DNA of 64,000 nt from Fragilariopsis cylindrus CCMP1102 (GCA_900095095.1 FMBT01000519.1:1-64000), one strand, 5' to 3'. Counted from the stretch's first letter, positions 48,330 to 59,520 are shown. Notes: generated by a model not told the origin, from the letters alone. Translations and numbers: made by a program.

Positions 48330-48514
48330 GCATCGCTGTTGTGCAGCAGGCGAATATCTTTGGTATTAGCTTGTACTTTATTAAATATAAAGTAATTATT
48401 TGTGAACACTCTTTCTATAAATCTCACCTATAATAATATTTACGTTAACATACTAATACTAGTTCAAGTATGTTATACAGTAGATGAGAGTATTGTAATG
48501 AAATAAAATTCAAT
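48330..48514. terminator. Probable 3' UTR of the SLC1 gene
   Basis: AT-rich, with AAATAAA-like signals (for example GAAATAAAATT near 48499). Shared by two converging coding signals. Confidence 0.3.
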
Positions 48515-48902
48515 TCAATTTAATGAGTCAATCTCGGGTCGTTCCAGTCGAAGTATTGACATATTGTCTTGTGTTAAATCACTTCGAAACCAACGTATCA
48601 ATGGTGGTGCATTCCTAACAAATTCTATTGATACATTTTGCGGTACTGCATTGAAAGTATCATTTGTACACCAGTTCGCATTCCGAATCGAAGCACGTTG
48701 AAGTGCCTTGCTATATCTGCAATTACTGAATTTTAAATACCATATTTTCCATCCACCTCGAAGCAAAAACTCCGGGACGTTCCAGATCACGTTCACCTGT
48801 GACTTCAACGAGAATGAAAAAGAACTGGATGGATCACAAGAATGAGGAATATCAATCGCACTAGAAAGAATGCCACTTATACAATAAATTGTCTTGCCTC
48901 CT
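48515..48902 (-). CDS. Hypothetical ORF or gene fragment
   Basis: An open minus-strand frame of about 128 codons without an ATG at its start, probably an exon. It includes TGGKTIYCISGILSSAIDIP, SCDPSSS, VIWNVPEFLLRGGWKIWYLK and FVRNAPPLIRWFRSDL, and ends at TGA 48517. Composition is protein-like, not low complexity. A further protein-like frame (49061-48861, with LSLHPDAFTQLEIQDTV) lies just upstream in another frame. No family recognised. Part of it resembles a minus-strand frame at 45812-45585. It may be a diverged or broken gene. Confidence 0.35.
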
Positions 48903-49188
48903 GTGATTAATCTCTACTTTATAGTCCGGCTGCCTCATTGCTTGCCATTTAATTGATTGAGACCCGTGTGAAATATAGAGCAACTGTACAGTGTCCTGTA
49001 TTTCCAATTGCGTGAATGCATCGGGATGAAGGGATAATGGCGGCGCTATGCAACCACTCATGAGTTGAAAGTTTCCCTATTTTAGCGTCAGAACCAATAG
49101 TAAAAAAATAATCTACTTCTCTCACAAAAATAAATAATAATAGAACAGAAAACATAACCAAACAAATTAAAGTACCAAAATAATAAAA
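48903..49188. other. Spacer upstream of the secreted protein gene
   Basis: Overlaps the possible upstream exon of the hypothetical minus-strand gene. The last 80 bp are A-rich, as in a 5' UTR. Confidence 0.3.
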
Positions 49189-50388
49189 ATGAATTTCACG
49201 AACAGTATTCTTACGATTATCTCAATGAGCAGTTTTTCCACTGCCAGTGCTTCTACTTCCGCTCTTCGAGGAGACATGCATCGTGTCTTGCAAGATGGCG
49301 AATGCAATAATAGCAATGCACCCACGTCGGATAGTCCCGTGTCAGATAAACTAAACTCAGCAATTTCGGGATACGGCTTAATCTTCAGAGACAGATTTGA
49401 CGCTCAAGTGCCATGCTCATGGACGAAGGATTCGCATTGTATTGATGATGACAATAGATGGAACTGCAACGATCAAGGTGACTGTGGTGTCGCAGCGAGT
49501 TACCTCCACGCTGATATTATCACTCCGAACCAGGCATACTTTCTAGATGGAGTAGTCGACAATTGGAGTATGAACGGAGGAAATCTCAAAGGATTTGCAT
49601 ATTACCCAACCGATGCAAATAGTGTCGATCATCGAAATTGGAGAGAGACGAGTGGCATTCCAGGCCAAGGTTGTCATGATAACCAAAACTTTGTTTGTAA
49701 TTCAGACGACGTTTGTGGTACATATGACGCAGACGCTGGTTACAATTGTAAATGTGACTATGATAATTATTGGGATTCATGGGGTAACATGGTCGCCCAA
49801 AGCTTCTTTGAAAACACAAATCCTCATCATACTGGTGTTTCTCCGGATCCAAATTTTGTATTTGATCAAAAACAACCATCTTATGCTGGTGGAGATTATT
49901 CATCCTGTTGGGTGGATGAAGGCGATTTTGCTAGTAGTAACAGTATGCAAGTGCTAGTTGATGCTCAGAACAGCCTTTACCAAAGCCGCGATCTTTGGTG
50001 GGATTCTGATGATAGTCCATGCTCGGATGGATCAGAAAGTAATTATCAAGGATATAATGAGCTTACATTTGATGCAAACGCCGATGACCCAAGTCAATAC
50101 CCAACGTACGAAGCATTGGTTGTTTCCTTACCTACTGGATTTGAAAATATCTGTTCTCTCGATAAGGATACAGCTCAAAAGATTGACGATGCATTGTTGC
50201 GTTATTGGAATGATGGATACGGACACTCACCTGTTTCAATTATGAGTAATCTCAGCAATGATGGCGAAAATTATGGAAAACTTTTCTTTACACAGACGTA
50301 TATGTTTGAATCTGGAAACTGTATCGCCATTGGAGACGATGGAACAGAAAATGCTTACTTTTACTTACAAACTGACAATTATTGTTAG
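49189..50388 (+). CDS. Secreted hypothetical protein, 399 aa
   Basis: Single exon, true ATG in an A-rich leader. Signal peptide about 1-25, then a short region ending RVLQDGEC that looks like a cleaved propeptide. The mature part is Asp/Asn/Trp/Tyr-rich with many Cys (CSWTKDSHC, CNDQGDCG, CNSDDVCGTY, CKCDYDNYWDSWG) and no transmembrane segment. The even spread of Cys suggests a disulfide-stabilised extracellular protein, perhaps carbohydrate- or calcium-binding, but no family is recognised. The base use and intact frame support a real gene. Confidence 0.7.
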   Translation: MNFTNSILTIISMSSFSTASASTSALRGDMHRVLQDGECNNSNAPTSDSPVSDKLNSAISGYGLIFRDRFDAQVPCSWTKDSHCIDDDNRWNCNDQGDCGVAASYLHADIITPNQAYFLDGVVDNWSMNGGNLKGFAYYPTDANSVDHRNWRETSGIPGQGCHDNQNFVCNSDDVCGTYDADAGYNCKCDYDNYWDSWGNMVAQSFFENTNPHHTGVSPDPNFVFDQKQPSYAGGDYSSCWVDEGDFASSNSMQVLVDAQNSLYQSRDLWWDSDDSPCSDGSESNYQGYNELTFDANADDPSQYPTYEALVVSLPTGFENICSLDKDTAQKIDDALLRYWNDGYGHSPVSIMSNLSNDGENYGKLFFTQTYMFESGNCIAIGDDGTENAYFYLQTDNYC

Positions 50389-51248
50389 ATGTTTAGTGAA
50401 CTTTAAACACATTCTCCCAGGATAACTAGATTGAAACTCAAAATAAGAATAAATATAGCAATAGTTATAACACATTGAAATACTATTTCTAATCATCATC
50501 GTAACCCTTATCTCCATCTAGTAGTATGCGATTTCTACTTTTATTTATCATCACTATACAGTACACTCCACACTAACATATAAGATATCGACTAAGATAC
50601 TAGGACACTAAAAGGCTAGTTTCCTTTAGATATCAATGGACACTGGACAGACCTATGTATGCAGAGTTAGTACTAGTATCTTAGCCGTCTTTGTCGTCAA
50701 ACTGTCTTCTCTCAAACGATCCCCGCAAGAAGAAGAATATCGACGTGTAAACAGTGTAATAATACTATGATTATCGAATTTCGTGTTTTGTTTGTGATTG
50801 ATTGATTGATTCCTTCATTCGTCAGCCAATCAGTTATAAGCACTTCGTTAGAACGTCTTGAAAAATCTTTGTATTACTGCAGAGACCGAACGCAAAAGAA
50901 GGTCCGATATTTCTTTCTTATTTTACTCTTTTTTGTTCTAATTTTATGGTCGTTATGATGTGATGTCAATTCAACTCGTTAAGTAAGAACATCAATTGGA
51001 TTGCGCGACGAGTAAGTGCACAGCGCACCTTATTTTTGAACTGCGAACCGAACCAGTTGAAGTAAAAAATAATGCACAGCATTTTTCAATGAGGAGGAAG
51101 TGTTACAGTAATAACTTTTTCTGCATGTTGAAAACAACAAAATCTGAAATCATTTATTTTACTACGGTACCACAGTACGAAGTATGCTCACAAAAAATAA
51201 AATAGATTGAAATAAACAAATTAATCCCCAATAAAAAAAGTAACGATT
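50389..51248. other. Intergenic spacer
   Basis: No supported gene; short frames only. Contains the promoter of the next gene. Confidence 0.4.
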
Positions 51249-51782
51249 ATGTGCTACCAACCAAGAAGAAACAGCAATACTAAGACCATGATGATGAGCA
51301 GTACAAGCAGTAGAAGCAGCAATAGAAGCAGTAGCAGCATTGTTGCTGTTGATGACAATAAAGATCGCGTCCAGAAATTCGTCGTGTCATTTTCTACTTT
51401 GACTGTACGAGAATATCCAAGATGTATTGGATATGACACTGTAACAAGTGTAGGTGGTCCACCAATTTCAATGGAACGTTATCATCAAAATGAAATCTCA
51501 TACACATCAGTTGATGAATACGAAGAAGCTATTCATATTAGTATGAGTAAAAAATCACGATCTTTGTTAGAATTGAAATTACCAAGTAAACAACGTGATG
51601 ATATTCTTCGTCAACATGGATATTCTTTAGCAGAACGTCAAAATGCAACAAAACAATCCACGATTACTCGTAATCAACGAAAGAAGTGCAATAAAGGTCA
51701 AGGTCGCAGTAACAATCGTTCATTCTTTAATTCTATCAAAAAGAGTTTGTTCAGTAATAAAAAGGTAGTTTCACCAGCGTAA
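51249..51782 (+). CDS. Diatom/stramenopile conserved small basic protein ('VREYPRCIG' family)
   Basis: 177 aa, single exon. After a Ser-rich, His-free leader comes VVSFSTLTVREYPRCIGYD, then GGPPISMERYH, ISYTSVDEYEEA, LKLPSKQRDDILRQHGYS and a basic end with TRNQRKK. The order (F..l.vREYpr.lG, GPP.s, s.deyE, L....R..iL...g.s) is one I recall from many uncharacterised diatom and other stramenopile proteins. No enzyme motif. Function unknown. Confidence 0.7.
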   Translation: MCYQPRRNSNTKTMMMSSTSSRSSNRSSSSIVAVDDNKDRVQKFVVSFSTLTVREYPRCIGYDTVTSVGGPPISMERYHQNEISYTSVDEYEEAIHISMSKKSRSLLELKLPSKQRDDILRQHGYSLAERQNATKQSTITRNQRKKCNKGQGRSNNRSFFNSIKKSLFSNKKVVSPA

Positions 51783-51811
51783 AATATAACAACCGTAACC
51801 GTAACCGTAAC

Positions 51812-51847
<36 letters not shown>

Positions 51848-52199
51848 TTTTGAATAGACGAACATATCAACGAACGATTTTATCGACATTTTTATTAAAG
51901 CAAGAACAGTATACATAAATCACGAGACAACAAATTTTGAATACATACAGACATCCATACATACCAACATAAATATAAATAATTTTTGAAAGAGACCAAA
52001 TTTTAACAAACTTTTTCTTGATATTATACGATACTGTACTAGAGCTATTCTATTTTCGTTTAGTTTTTACTCATATCATTTAATCTGATGTCATTTAATG
52101 TTGCGTTATCTTTTTTCTTCCATTTTTTACCATTTGATCTTTTTTCTTTCTTGCGTTTTTTCTCTCATTTTTATTTCTTCCTTTCTTTCTTTGTTCTAA
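51783..52199. other. Intergenic spacer with CAT microsatellite
   Basis: Convergent 3' ends. A telomere-like-looking but interstitial CCGTAA run (four units, about 51793-51812) is followed directly by (CAT)12 at 51812-51848. Confidence 0.5.
51790..51848. repeat. (CGTAAC)n followed by (CAT)n
   Basis: Four CGTAAC units pass straight into about twelve CAT units. Confidence 0.9.
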
Positions 52200-54246
52200 T
52201 TATTTAAATGCATACGATGCAGCTTCTTTTAATTCCATTAAACTCTTGTTAGTTCCATCAGTATTTTGTTCAATTTCATTTAATATAGTAAATTCAAATA
52301 TACCAGACCCTAATCCAAAATCAATTTCGGTGATAATATCTTTAATTTTACCACGCATAAAAGATTCTGCACCAATGGATTCATCTACCTTCAGTAGTCC
52401 GGTATCAATTTGTTGTTGGATATTATATTCAAAATCTTGGACACTCTTTAATCCAATCCAGACACCAATAATACGTACATTCGAACCAACAGATTGTGAT
52501 ATACGTTTTGCTAATTCCACATTCGCATCAATCACAATCACATTCTTATTTGGTATTTCAATAGTAGTACTTTCATTATCATTATCTTTACTGTCATTCG
52601 TATTATCAATATCACCTTTTGCGGCATTCATAATACCTTCAATAGTAAATCCAGAGGATTGTGATTCATCCACATATAAGAACTCGTCACGTCTTTCTAA
52701 TCTTTCAAATGTTGCACCATCATTCCGTCTGAAAATTAAATTTGGTTCCACTAAATTCATATTCATATCCATAGTGTTAATACTACTGGTAGAAGAATCT
52801 TGTAATAATTGTTGTACTAATTCGGATCGTCCAGTGGCTTGTGGACCAGATACCAACAGAATTGTGATAATATCATTATCAATCAATTCTAATTTGTTGT
52901 TTGCATTATTGTTCGAAGCAATAGTGGCATCATTTTCAGCCTTTTTTTGATTACTAAATAATTTTGCCACAACACCAGCACTACCTGGTAATGTAAACCC
53001 TTCACCACTACCACTATTATCACTACTGTTGGAGGATGTACTCGATACAACGCCAGCAGCATTAGCATCTTCAATCGCCATTTGTTGAAATGCATCACGG
53101 ATTTGTCCAAAAAATAATGGTACCCTGTATGTTAAAAACCCTAACACAGCGGCACCAAATTGTTCTGCGGATACTGTATCAAATAAACCTATTTGTAAGG
53201 TGTTATCATCACTACTTAGTCCACTACTCATCTTAAAAAGGATATTATAGATGGAGATACCAATTAATAAAAGGATTGGTGTACCAAATCGTAAATTAGC
53301 AATGGGTGTACCAATTAAATTTTTACTATTATCTTCATCATTAATTGAAACAGTATCAGTTTTTATACTTAACAGATATAATAAAGTATAGAGGATAGTA
53401 TACCACTAAAGTATATAATTGAATCTTCTAATCCATAACTTGCATTACTGATTATTGTACCAAATAATCCTGTTACTAATACATTCCGAAATAATTTTAT
53501 CTTTAACTGAGAATAATTGTCATAATCTTTTTCTAAAATTGATTTATTAATATTCGCATAAAATGCTGGTCCTTCATAATCCTCTATATCATAAGTACTT
53601 TGTCGTACTTTGGGTTGTTCTGACTGTAGTTCCAGTGGTATTTTATACGCTTGTTCGGAACCCACAAAGGATGCTGCAATGGGACTCACATCCATTAAGA
53701 AACGTTCTGTTTTACGATTATTTCGATTCCGTAATGTGGAGGAATATTCGGCATAATAACCATCCCCACATTTTCTAATTCATTTAATTCAACACTAAAA
53801 CCTGTTTTGTAGGATTTGGATCCAAAGACATAGGCAATTTTACCCACTAAGACTTGTCCTTGAGTATTACCACCATCTAAATCATAATATCGTACAATAT
53901 CACCAGTTTGGGGATGTAAACTCTTCTTTGTTTTTAAACTACCATCCTCTAATGGTCGTGCTGTGGATATTGGTATATATGGTTGTGGAGTAGTTTTATT
54001 ATTATTATTATTATTAGATGATGATGAATGTAAAACGAATCTATTAGTATTGCTTTTGCTCGTCGTTGTTGTTGTTTTTATTCTACTAGCATAATGAAGC
54101 TGATGTTGGTATTGTTGATTGAAAGCGAGCACTTCCACACCTGGTGATTGTGCAAGTAAGAGTAGTCCTAGTAATAATACTACGAAACCACCTGATGATG
54201 AGGTGATTGACGTCGTCGTAAAGAACATCACCGATCGATTCATCAT
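52200..54246 (-). CDS. Plastid-targeted membrane protein with guanylate-kinase-like domain
   Basis: ATG at 54246. Signal peptide with the cleavage site VLA|FNQQ, so Phe at +1 as in diatom plastid import sequences, followed by a Ser/Thr/Lys-rich transit-like region. Next comes a small domain (GDIVRYYDLDGGNTQGQVLV), then two membrane stretches (near LFGTIISNASYG and TPILLLIGISIYN). The C-terminal part resembles guanylate kinase: P-loop-like SGPQATGRSELVQQL, RRDEFLYVDES, and VIVIDANVELAKRI followed by VRIIGVWIGL. The usual P-loop Lys (GKS) is Arg here, so kinase activity is doubtful. The frame shifts near 53762, where four G stand where five would continue ENVG into DGYY, and near 53385 (SSILY to TLLYLLS). 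No introns fit, so consensus indels are likely. Confidence 0.65.
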
Positions 54247-55464
54247 TCTTCTGCCTCCTACTGTATCGCTGCCGTTGCCGTTATGCCGTCGTTTTCTTGT
54301 TCTTGATGAAAATTAATGATGATAGTAAGTATCAATCGCTGTTATCTATCTATTGGCGTTGGTTGGCGTCTATTTATCTATCTATCTTTCTATGGTCTCT
54401 ATTTTTTTTTCTTTCTTTTTTTCACGGTGGGTACTGTATGTCTTTGAAAGTGAATTCGAGTTCGAGTTCGACTCGATTCTAGATTCGATTCGATATCTTT
54501 GATGCTTCAAGAGAGCAGATGCAATATAATATATGCATGTGCGGTTGTAGTATTTTTGTTTTGTTTTCTTGTTTTTCATGATTTCTCACAATCAAAAGAC
54601 ATCTGGCTGATCTGATCATCAGGCATTTTTCTTGTCTTTTGGCTTGTCGATATTTAATCGTCGGTTGAAGCAAGACAGGGCAGCCAAAGAAAGCAAGCTC
54701 TGGGTGAGCATTACGTGCGTGCCATCTTATGCGCGTAAAGTAAAGTACTGTACAAATTAATAATAAGCAAATGTACGTTAGTGTGGTATGTCATACATTT
54801 CGTGTACGTACATACATACATACATACATACAATGTAAACTGGAAATCCAACTCATCAACAATGCAAGACGAGCAATAACTAGCTCCTCTAGGCGCCTCA
54901 TCGTATACACAATCATCAGCCAGTCACTTAGAGAATGAGCACGCGATGTGCTCGAACCGACAGTAGATCTGCATTACGAACTACATTGGGGGATACGACG
55001 GGGTAGTTATTGGTTAAGTTGCTTGCGTATCCGGTTGTGCCATTTGAAGGACGAAAAAAGGAACAATGGTCTACATGGTATTGTACATAACTAGATTGAA
55101 ACTCCGTATAAAGAGTACAGTTTTCATATAGATCACTACTATGATGATAACTGTAATAGTAATGTATTTTCTTGTCAGTAGCGTAGAGTTATCTATTTAT
55201 TTGTTTTGTCATGCTAACTCTGTCTCTCATACGTCGTCGACAATATATATAACCTGAAACGTCGTAGTGTAGTTGGTGTTAGCCCCCCCCCCCCCCCCTG
55301 ATCATTTTATGTGTGGACTAAGTTTATTTAAGAATTAACTTAGTTCATTCATGATGCTGATTTTTTATCTGAAAGCTCTTCCTCGGCCCTTTAAAATGGG
55401 TGGCTTACGACATCAAGGAAAAATCAGGCTCATAGGAGTCCTGGAGACAACTTACTGTTCTACC
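54247..55464. other. Intergenic region left of SINE-like copy 2
   Basis: Promoter side of the guanylate-kinase-like gene, then gene-poor DNA. Contains ACATACATACATACATAC near 54810-54830 and a C16 run at 55283-55298. No gene supported. Confidence 0.4.
55283..55298. repeat. Poly-C run
   Basis: Sixteen consecutive C, about 170 bp before SINE-like copy 2. Confidence 0.9.
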
Positions 55465-55690
55465 CCGTACCCTCTGTTGGCAAAGGAGGCTGCGACATAC
55501 CAGCCAATTGAGCAAAGACGTTCATGCTGTGTGGTCATGGGTTCATAGCCCGGTCCGTGCAGCATGGTCGAATCGCGCTCAGGAGTCTAGCATCATAGCC
55601 TGGCTCTACCTCACATGCAGGCACACCTCATCGTGATTTAGGTAGCCAGGAGTGGTGTGGAGACCGACCCATAACAATAACATGACCTGA
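55465..55690 (+). mobile_element. SINE-like element, copy 2
   Basis: Same element as 4930-5190 but on the plus strand. Head at GTACCCTCTGTTGGCAAAGG (55468). The tRNA-like part 55501-55553 reads AGCCAATTGAGCAAAG, then a CAT-containing middle, GGTCATGGGTTCATAGCCC and CGG. The body ends GACCGACCCATAAC with an A-rich AACAATAACATGA tail. The GGTTCATAGCC word is close to the pol III B box (GGTTCGANNCC), and AGC.CAATTGAGCA is close to a tRNA D-arm. The spacing fits a tRNA. By eye the copies are about four-fifths alike, so insertion was not very recent or the copies come from different source elements. Confidence 0.55.
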
Positions 55691-55850
55691 AACATAAATA
55701 ATAAATAACATATTGGGTTATTTATTCGTATTGTTGGTAAACTAAATGAAAGAGAGGTGTTTATGCAGCTGCCGTTTCTTTCATACGTATTATATTTTAT
55801 CCATTTTCACCATTTTTTATTTCTATTTTTCAAATCATACTTACGGGAAA

Positions 55851-57169
55851 ATATGGTTCTGCACGCACAAATGATTTTGTCGCTTCGGTGGTTGCGCTTG
55901 ATCTCGACCACCAACACTAAGTAGTGGTAGACTCCCAGTAATAGTAGCAGCATTAGAGGCTTCTACAACATGCTGCTTGCTCTTGCGGCGTGATGTAGTA
56001 GTACTATTAAACCTCTTAGCGTCGGTGGCGTTCTTGGTTTTACTCGAATTGACACCCTTAGTTTTAGAGGAAGAAGAAGTACTCGTAGAAGAATTAGAAT
56101 GAATGGATTGTTGTCACAATATAAGATGGATCCCTATCATCTTTAGATATTGTTTTAGTGGAGATGGTATGATTTGCGAATAGCACATTTTGGGGCTGAA
56201 TAGAGCCGTCATTAATACTACGTGTATCGATCTAAAAGTTCGAATCAGGACTATTTTCAATTCGCAGTGATGAGGACGAAGGATCGGACTCGTTACTGTT
56301 CTCGTTGTTGCTGCTCCTCAGAAGTATCAAAGTCTTTACTGTCTTTTGAGAGAACAGTGACATCATCAAGTGGTATCAGTTTACAAAAGGTCTGTCTACA
56401 CGTTGGACATAATGGATTTGCTTCCTCGTCCTTTTTTACTTGCTTCTTGAAAATCTTTCTACGAACAAGATAGTCTACCATGCATTCTTTGTGATATATA
56501 TGGGGACAATTTTTTGTTTCTGAATTATAGACAATCGTATCACCCTCCTTCAAATTCTCAAGACAAATGACACAATTACCAGAAACAATATTGTTTTTGC
56601 TATTTCCGTTCACACTTTTGGTGTTACTCTTATTTTGCTTGTCATCGACACCAACTACAGTATCATCTTTACCTGAACAATCAGCAACAGTAGCAGCTTT
56701 CTTTGTTTGGAAGGCGTTTTTCAGAATAGTAGATGATTTTCTTCCCATACTATTCCACACACTGCCCAATGATAAATAGACTGTAGGTTCTTCATCATCA
56801 TCATCATCATCATCATCAATATCAAGCTTCAGTTTACCTTCCCATCATTGTTATCATTGTTAACTATTATAATTTGATTGGATGACAATTCAATTTGATT
56901 CCCAGTTTTTTTGAATACCTCATTATAATATTGGTACCGACCATCAGTAGATAGTCTCTGTATCTTCTCAGTTAGGGATGCTTCGTTGTTGTCCTCTTCG
57001 TCTCCTTGTACCGTTGCCGCTGTTGACGAGGTAAATAAATCAGGATACTTATTTTAACAAAAATGCAAAATACGATAACTAAGAACATCGTTAAATAAGC
57101 GTAAAGAACACCAAGATGCACATTGAAGCTTACACTAAGACTTCTCGCATATACTGTCGTGGTACTCAT
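55851..57169 (-). CDS. Single-TM RING-H2 E3 ubiquitin-ligase-like protein; frame broken
   Basis: ATG at 57169. One transmembrane segment (VLYAYLTMFLVIVFCIFV), then, in the next frame, EKIQRLSTDGRYQYYNEVFK, then, in a third frame, an Asp run (D8 EEP) leading into the RING at about 56580-56370. The RING reads CVICLENLKEGD, CPHIYHKECMVDYL and LCPTCRQTF. The Cys/His pattern is a complete RING-H2, so it should bind zinc and an E2 enzyme at a membrane. The C terminus seems to run on through Ser-rich stretches to about 55851, where CCC|GTAAGT could be a donor to a further exon. At least four frame changes and one in-frame stop lie across the gene. Either a pseudogene or many consensus indels; the RING itself is intact. 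Confidence 0.6.
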
Positions 57170-58186
57170 TTGTGTTTGTTGATTTTGTTTCTTTCTTTAT
57201 TTAGTTTATGATGTATTGTTGTACCTTTTTTTAATGTTATATTTTGTGACGTTAATTTTGACATTGAAAACACTTTCTAGAAGAATTTTCACATTACTTC
57301 TGCATACCTACTACGGTACAACCGCCATGAGCAAACAAGTGTGTCTTTTGGAAGTTCACCTCAAAATCACAATAATAAAATCTGATTTGGCACGACAAAA
57401 GTCAAGAAAGTTCACGTCAAACACCGATGATCTTGAATCTCAATCGAATCTTCGATTCAAGAAGTAAGTTCACGTCAACATATATACCGTGATCAATAGA
57501 CCCAGTGTTCTCATTCCGTGTTCTCATTCAGTGTTCTCATCGTGAACTCTGCCTGTCAACTATATGAGATTTCATTCGTGCCAACAGTAGAAGTCATCAG
57601 TTAAGAAATCGCATTAGTGTGTGTGATGTGAGCATCAATATTTTTTCGCTACTGTACGAAATTTCTAAGGGTTCACCTGAAGTATTTATTATTTCCGCGC
57701 GAAAAAAATTCGCACGAACGAAAGTTTCGTGGGGGGGGGGGTTTGTAAAGAGGGGGAAAAGCCCCAAGTTATCACGCGCGAGCAAAATTACTAGTTTAAA
57801 AAAAAATGAAATTTCATTACCGGATGCTCCAGTGTAAATGTTATCCACATTGCATTTTGTCGAAAAAAATATTTTCTCGTTGCAGTTGGTGAAATTATTT
57901 CTTTTGCTGCTGTGCTTATTGCTGATCCAACACTAATTCACTGACAGTACTGTAGGTGAGAAAATCAAAGTAAAACCTGAAACTGCTAAAAACAGCAGTA
58001 GAACGCGTAGAATCCTGTGCTAAAAATATGTAGTTACGGTACTTAACACTATTTTCAAATATTTATTTTTGGAATTGAATTTCTCTCTCTCTCTCATTCT
58101 CCTCTCTCTCATTCTCAATACTTCTTTACGCAATGAACTTAGACGCCCCATCGCGCCAGCAACAATCATCTAACGATGATACCATT
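57170..58186. other. Intergenic region, divergent promoters
   Basis: Contains a G11 run at 57731-57741, CTCTCTCTCTC near 58082-58092, and the left copy of a duplicated splice-acceptor segment (57859-57919). The open frame 57619-57837 has no motif and crosses the G run. Confidence 0.35.
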
Positions 58187-58249
58187 GTCGGAAAAATTAT
58201 TTTCTCTTTGCAGCTGGTGAAATTATTTCTTTTGCTGCTGTGCTTCTTG
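57859..58249. repeat. Duplicated acceptor/exon segment, two copies
   Basis: 57859-57919 and 58188-58249 share about 60 bp: TTTTCTC(G/T)TTGCAG followed by (T/C)TGGTGAAATTATTTCTTTT and GCTGCTGTGCTT. Each has a pyrimidine-rich acceptor ending in GCAG and the same exon start (GEIISFAAVL). They then differ: one leads to IADPTLIH and a stop, the other into the GPCR frame. They are 330 bp apart, direct. Confidence 0.75.
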
Positions 58250-58275
58250 TAAACTATTATCGATCAATCGTTACA

Positions 58276-59520
58276 ATGAGCACACTAGTAAGAATTAATA
58301 ATATCTTATGTGTCTTCGTAGTTTTATTCTGTATCGGATCATGTATCTTTGTATTCTACAATCGAAAGAAAGTGATTGTTTCTTTAGGTCAACCAGGTAT
58401 GTGTTTTTCTTACTTTTTTGATGGGATCAATAATAATACATGATGTAACCCTTTTAACGCATGCATTATGTCATATGTACTGAATGTATTGTACTAACAC
58501 AGCATACACAAATCCACAATTCTCTCTTCAAACAAATGAAAATAAACAGTATATCTTTATCAGTTATGCATTGCGGGTATTTTATTGGTATCTCCTTTGA
58601 TTTCTAGTGTATTTATAACGAACACGTGTGGCATTTTTTTAACCAGAACGATTGTGTATATTAATCCGAATGGAACAATAAGTAACTATGCGTTTCTTAA
58701 TACAACAAATGATGACGAAGGGATAGCATCTGTAGTACTCTACAACAACAACAATCAAAATAATGAAACACTTACTTTTGATAATACTGATATCATGTCA
58801 TCAAGACAACAAATGACGTACAATATAGTATGCAATTTTGCTGTACCGGTGGCATGGATTGGAGTTATACTGACCAATACTGTACTATTCGCAAAAACGT
58901 ATCGTGTCTACAAGGTAACATTGTTTAGAAGGAATCAAACAATAAAACCACGGAATGTACTTGCTCCGTATATAATATCAGTAATTTTGAGCACAACAGT
59001 ACTCATTGCATTAACTGTCACAAAACCAATGCAGTTTAGCACTATAATCAATCTTTTTAATCCTGATGATAGTTATTGTACATGTTATGGTTCGCAGAGA
59101 TTAAATATTACTATGTTCACTATTGATATCATAATTGGTTTGGGTATATTGGTTCTGGCATGGAAGGTGCGGAATACAAATGAAGAAATAAGTGAAAGTC
59201 GGAAGATATTCATTCTAATCATCTTGGGTGTGGTATTAGATATTGCAGTTGTTGTAATCTTTTCCTTAATAGTAATAGATCCTTTCTTGTTTATTATTAT
59301 TCTATTAGTATTGAAATCACTTTTACCTATTTGGTTTTTAATTTGTCCACGAATGTATTATGTCTGGTATGAATATAGACATGGACATCTTCCTGAATCC
59401 GTTACTGTACCAGGAATGGGTCGTGTTCATGTTGGTGGTACTGATAATATGATCCCCACCGCAACCAATAATAACAGTAGTAATAATAGTAATAATAATA
59501 ACGGTGATAGTTCAGAATGA
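58276..59520 (+). CDS. Class C (GABA-B-like) seven-TM receptor
   Basis: Exon 1 58276-58396 and exon 2 58550-59520, GT-AG intron of 153 bp; the sum of 1092 keeps the frame (363 aa). TM1 (NNILCVFVVLFCIGSCIFVF) is followed by YNRKKVIVSLGQP, the family's 'N....ViK.SsP' loop. TM3 and its loop (GVILTNTVLFAKTYRVYKV) match the 'lfaKtwRvy.i' hallmark. TM5 ends in VLAWKVRNTNEEISESR, matching 'LaWetRnv....nDSk'. The conserved TM3-ECL2 Cys pair is present (C in NIVCNF; C in DDSYCTCYG). No large ligand-binding domain is seen upstream, only a short N terminus. An acceptor at about 58212 could add an upstream exon (GEIISFAAVLLVNYYRS). Ligand unknown. Asn-rich tail. Confidence 0.75.

Noticed and set aside
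51790-51812. Telomeric repeat
   Set aside because: Only four CGTAAC units followed by CAT repeats; not a telomere repeat such as CCCTAA.
55501-55553. A functional tRNA gene
   Set aside because: The B-box-like word and D-arm-like part are present, but acceptor and anticodon stems do not pair well; better read as a tRNA-derived SINE head.
57619-57837. Extracellular domain exon of the GPCR
   Set aside because: The frame crosses a G11 run, lacks any ligand-domain motif, and has no clear splice link.
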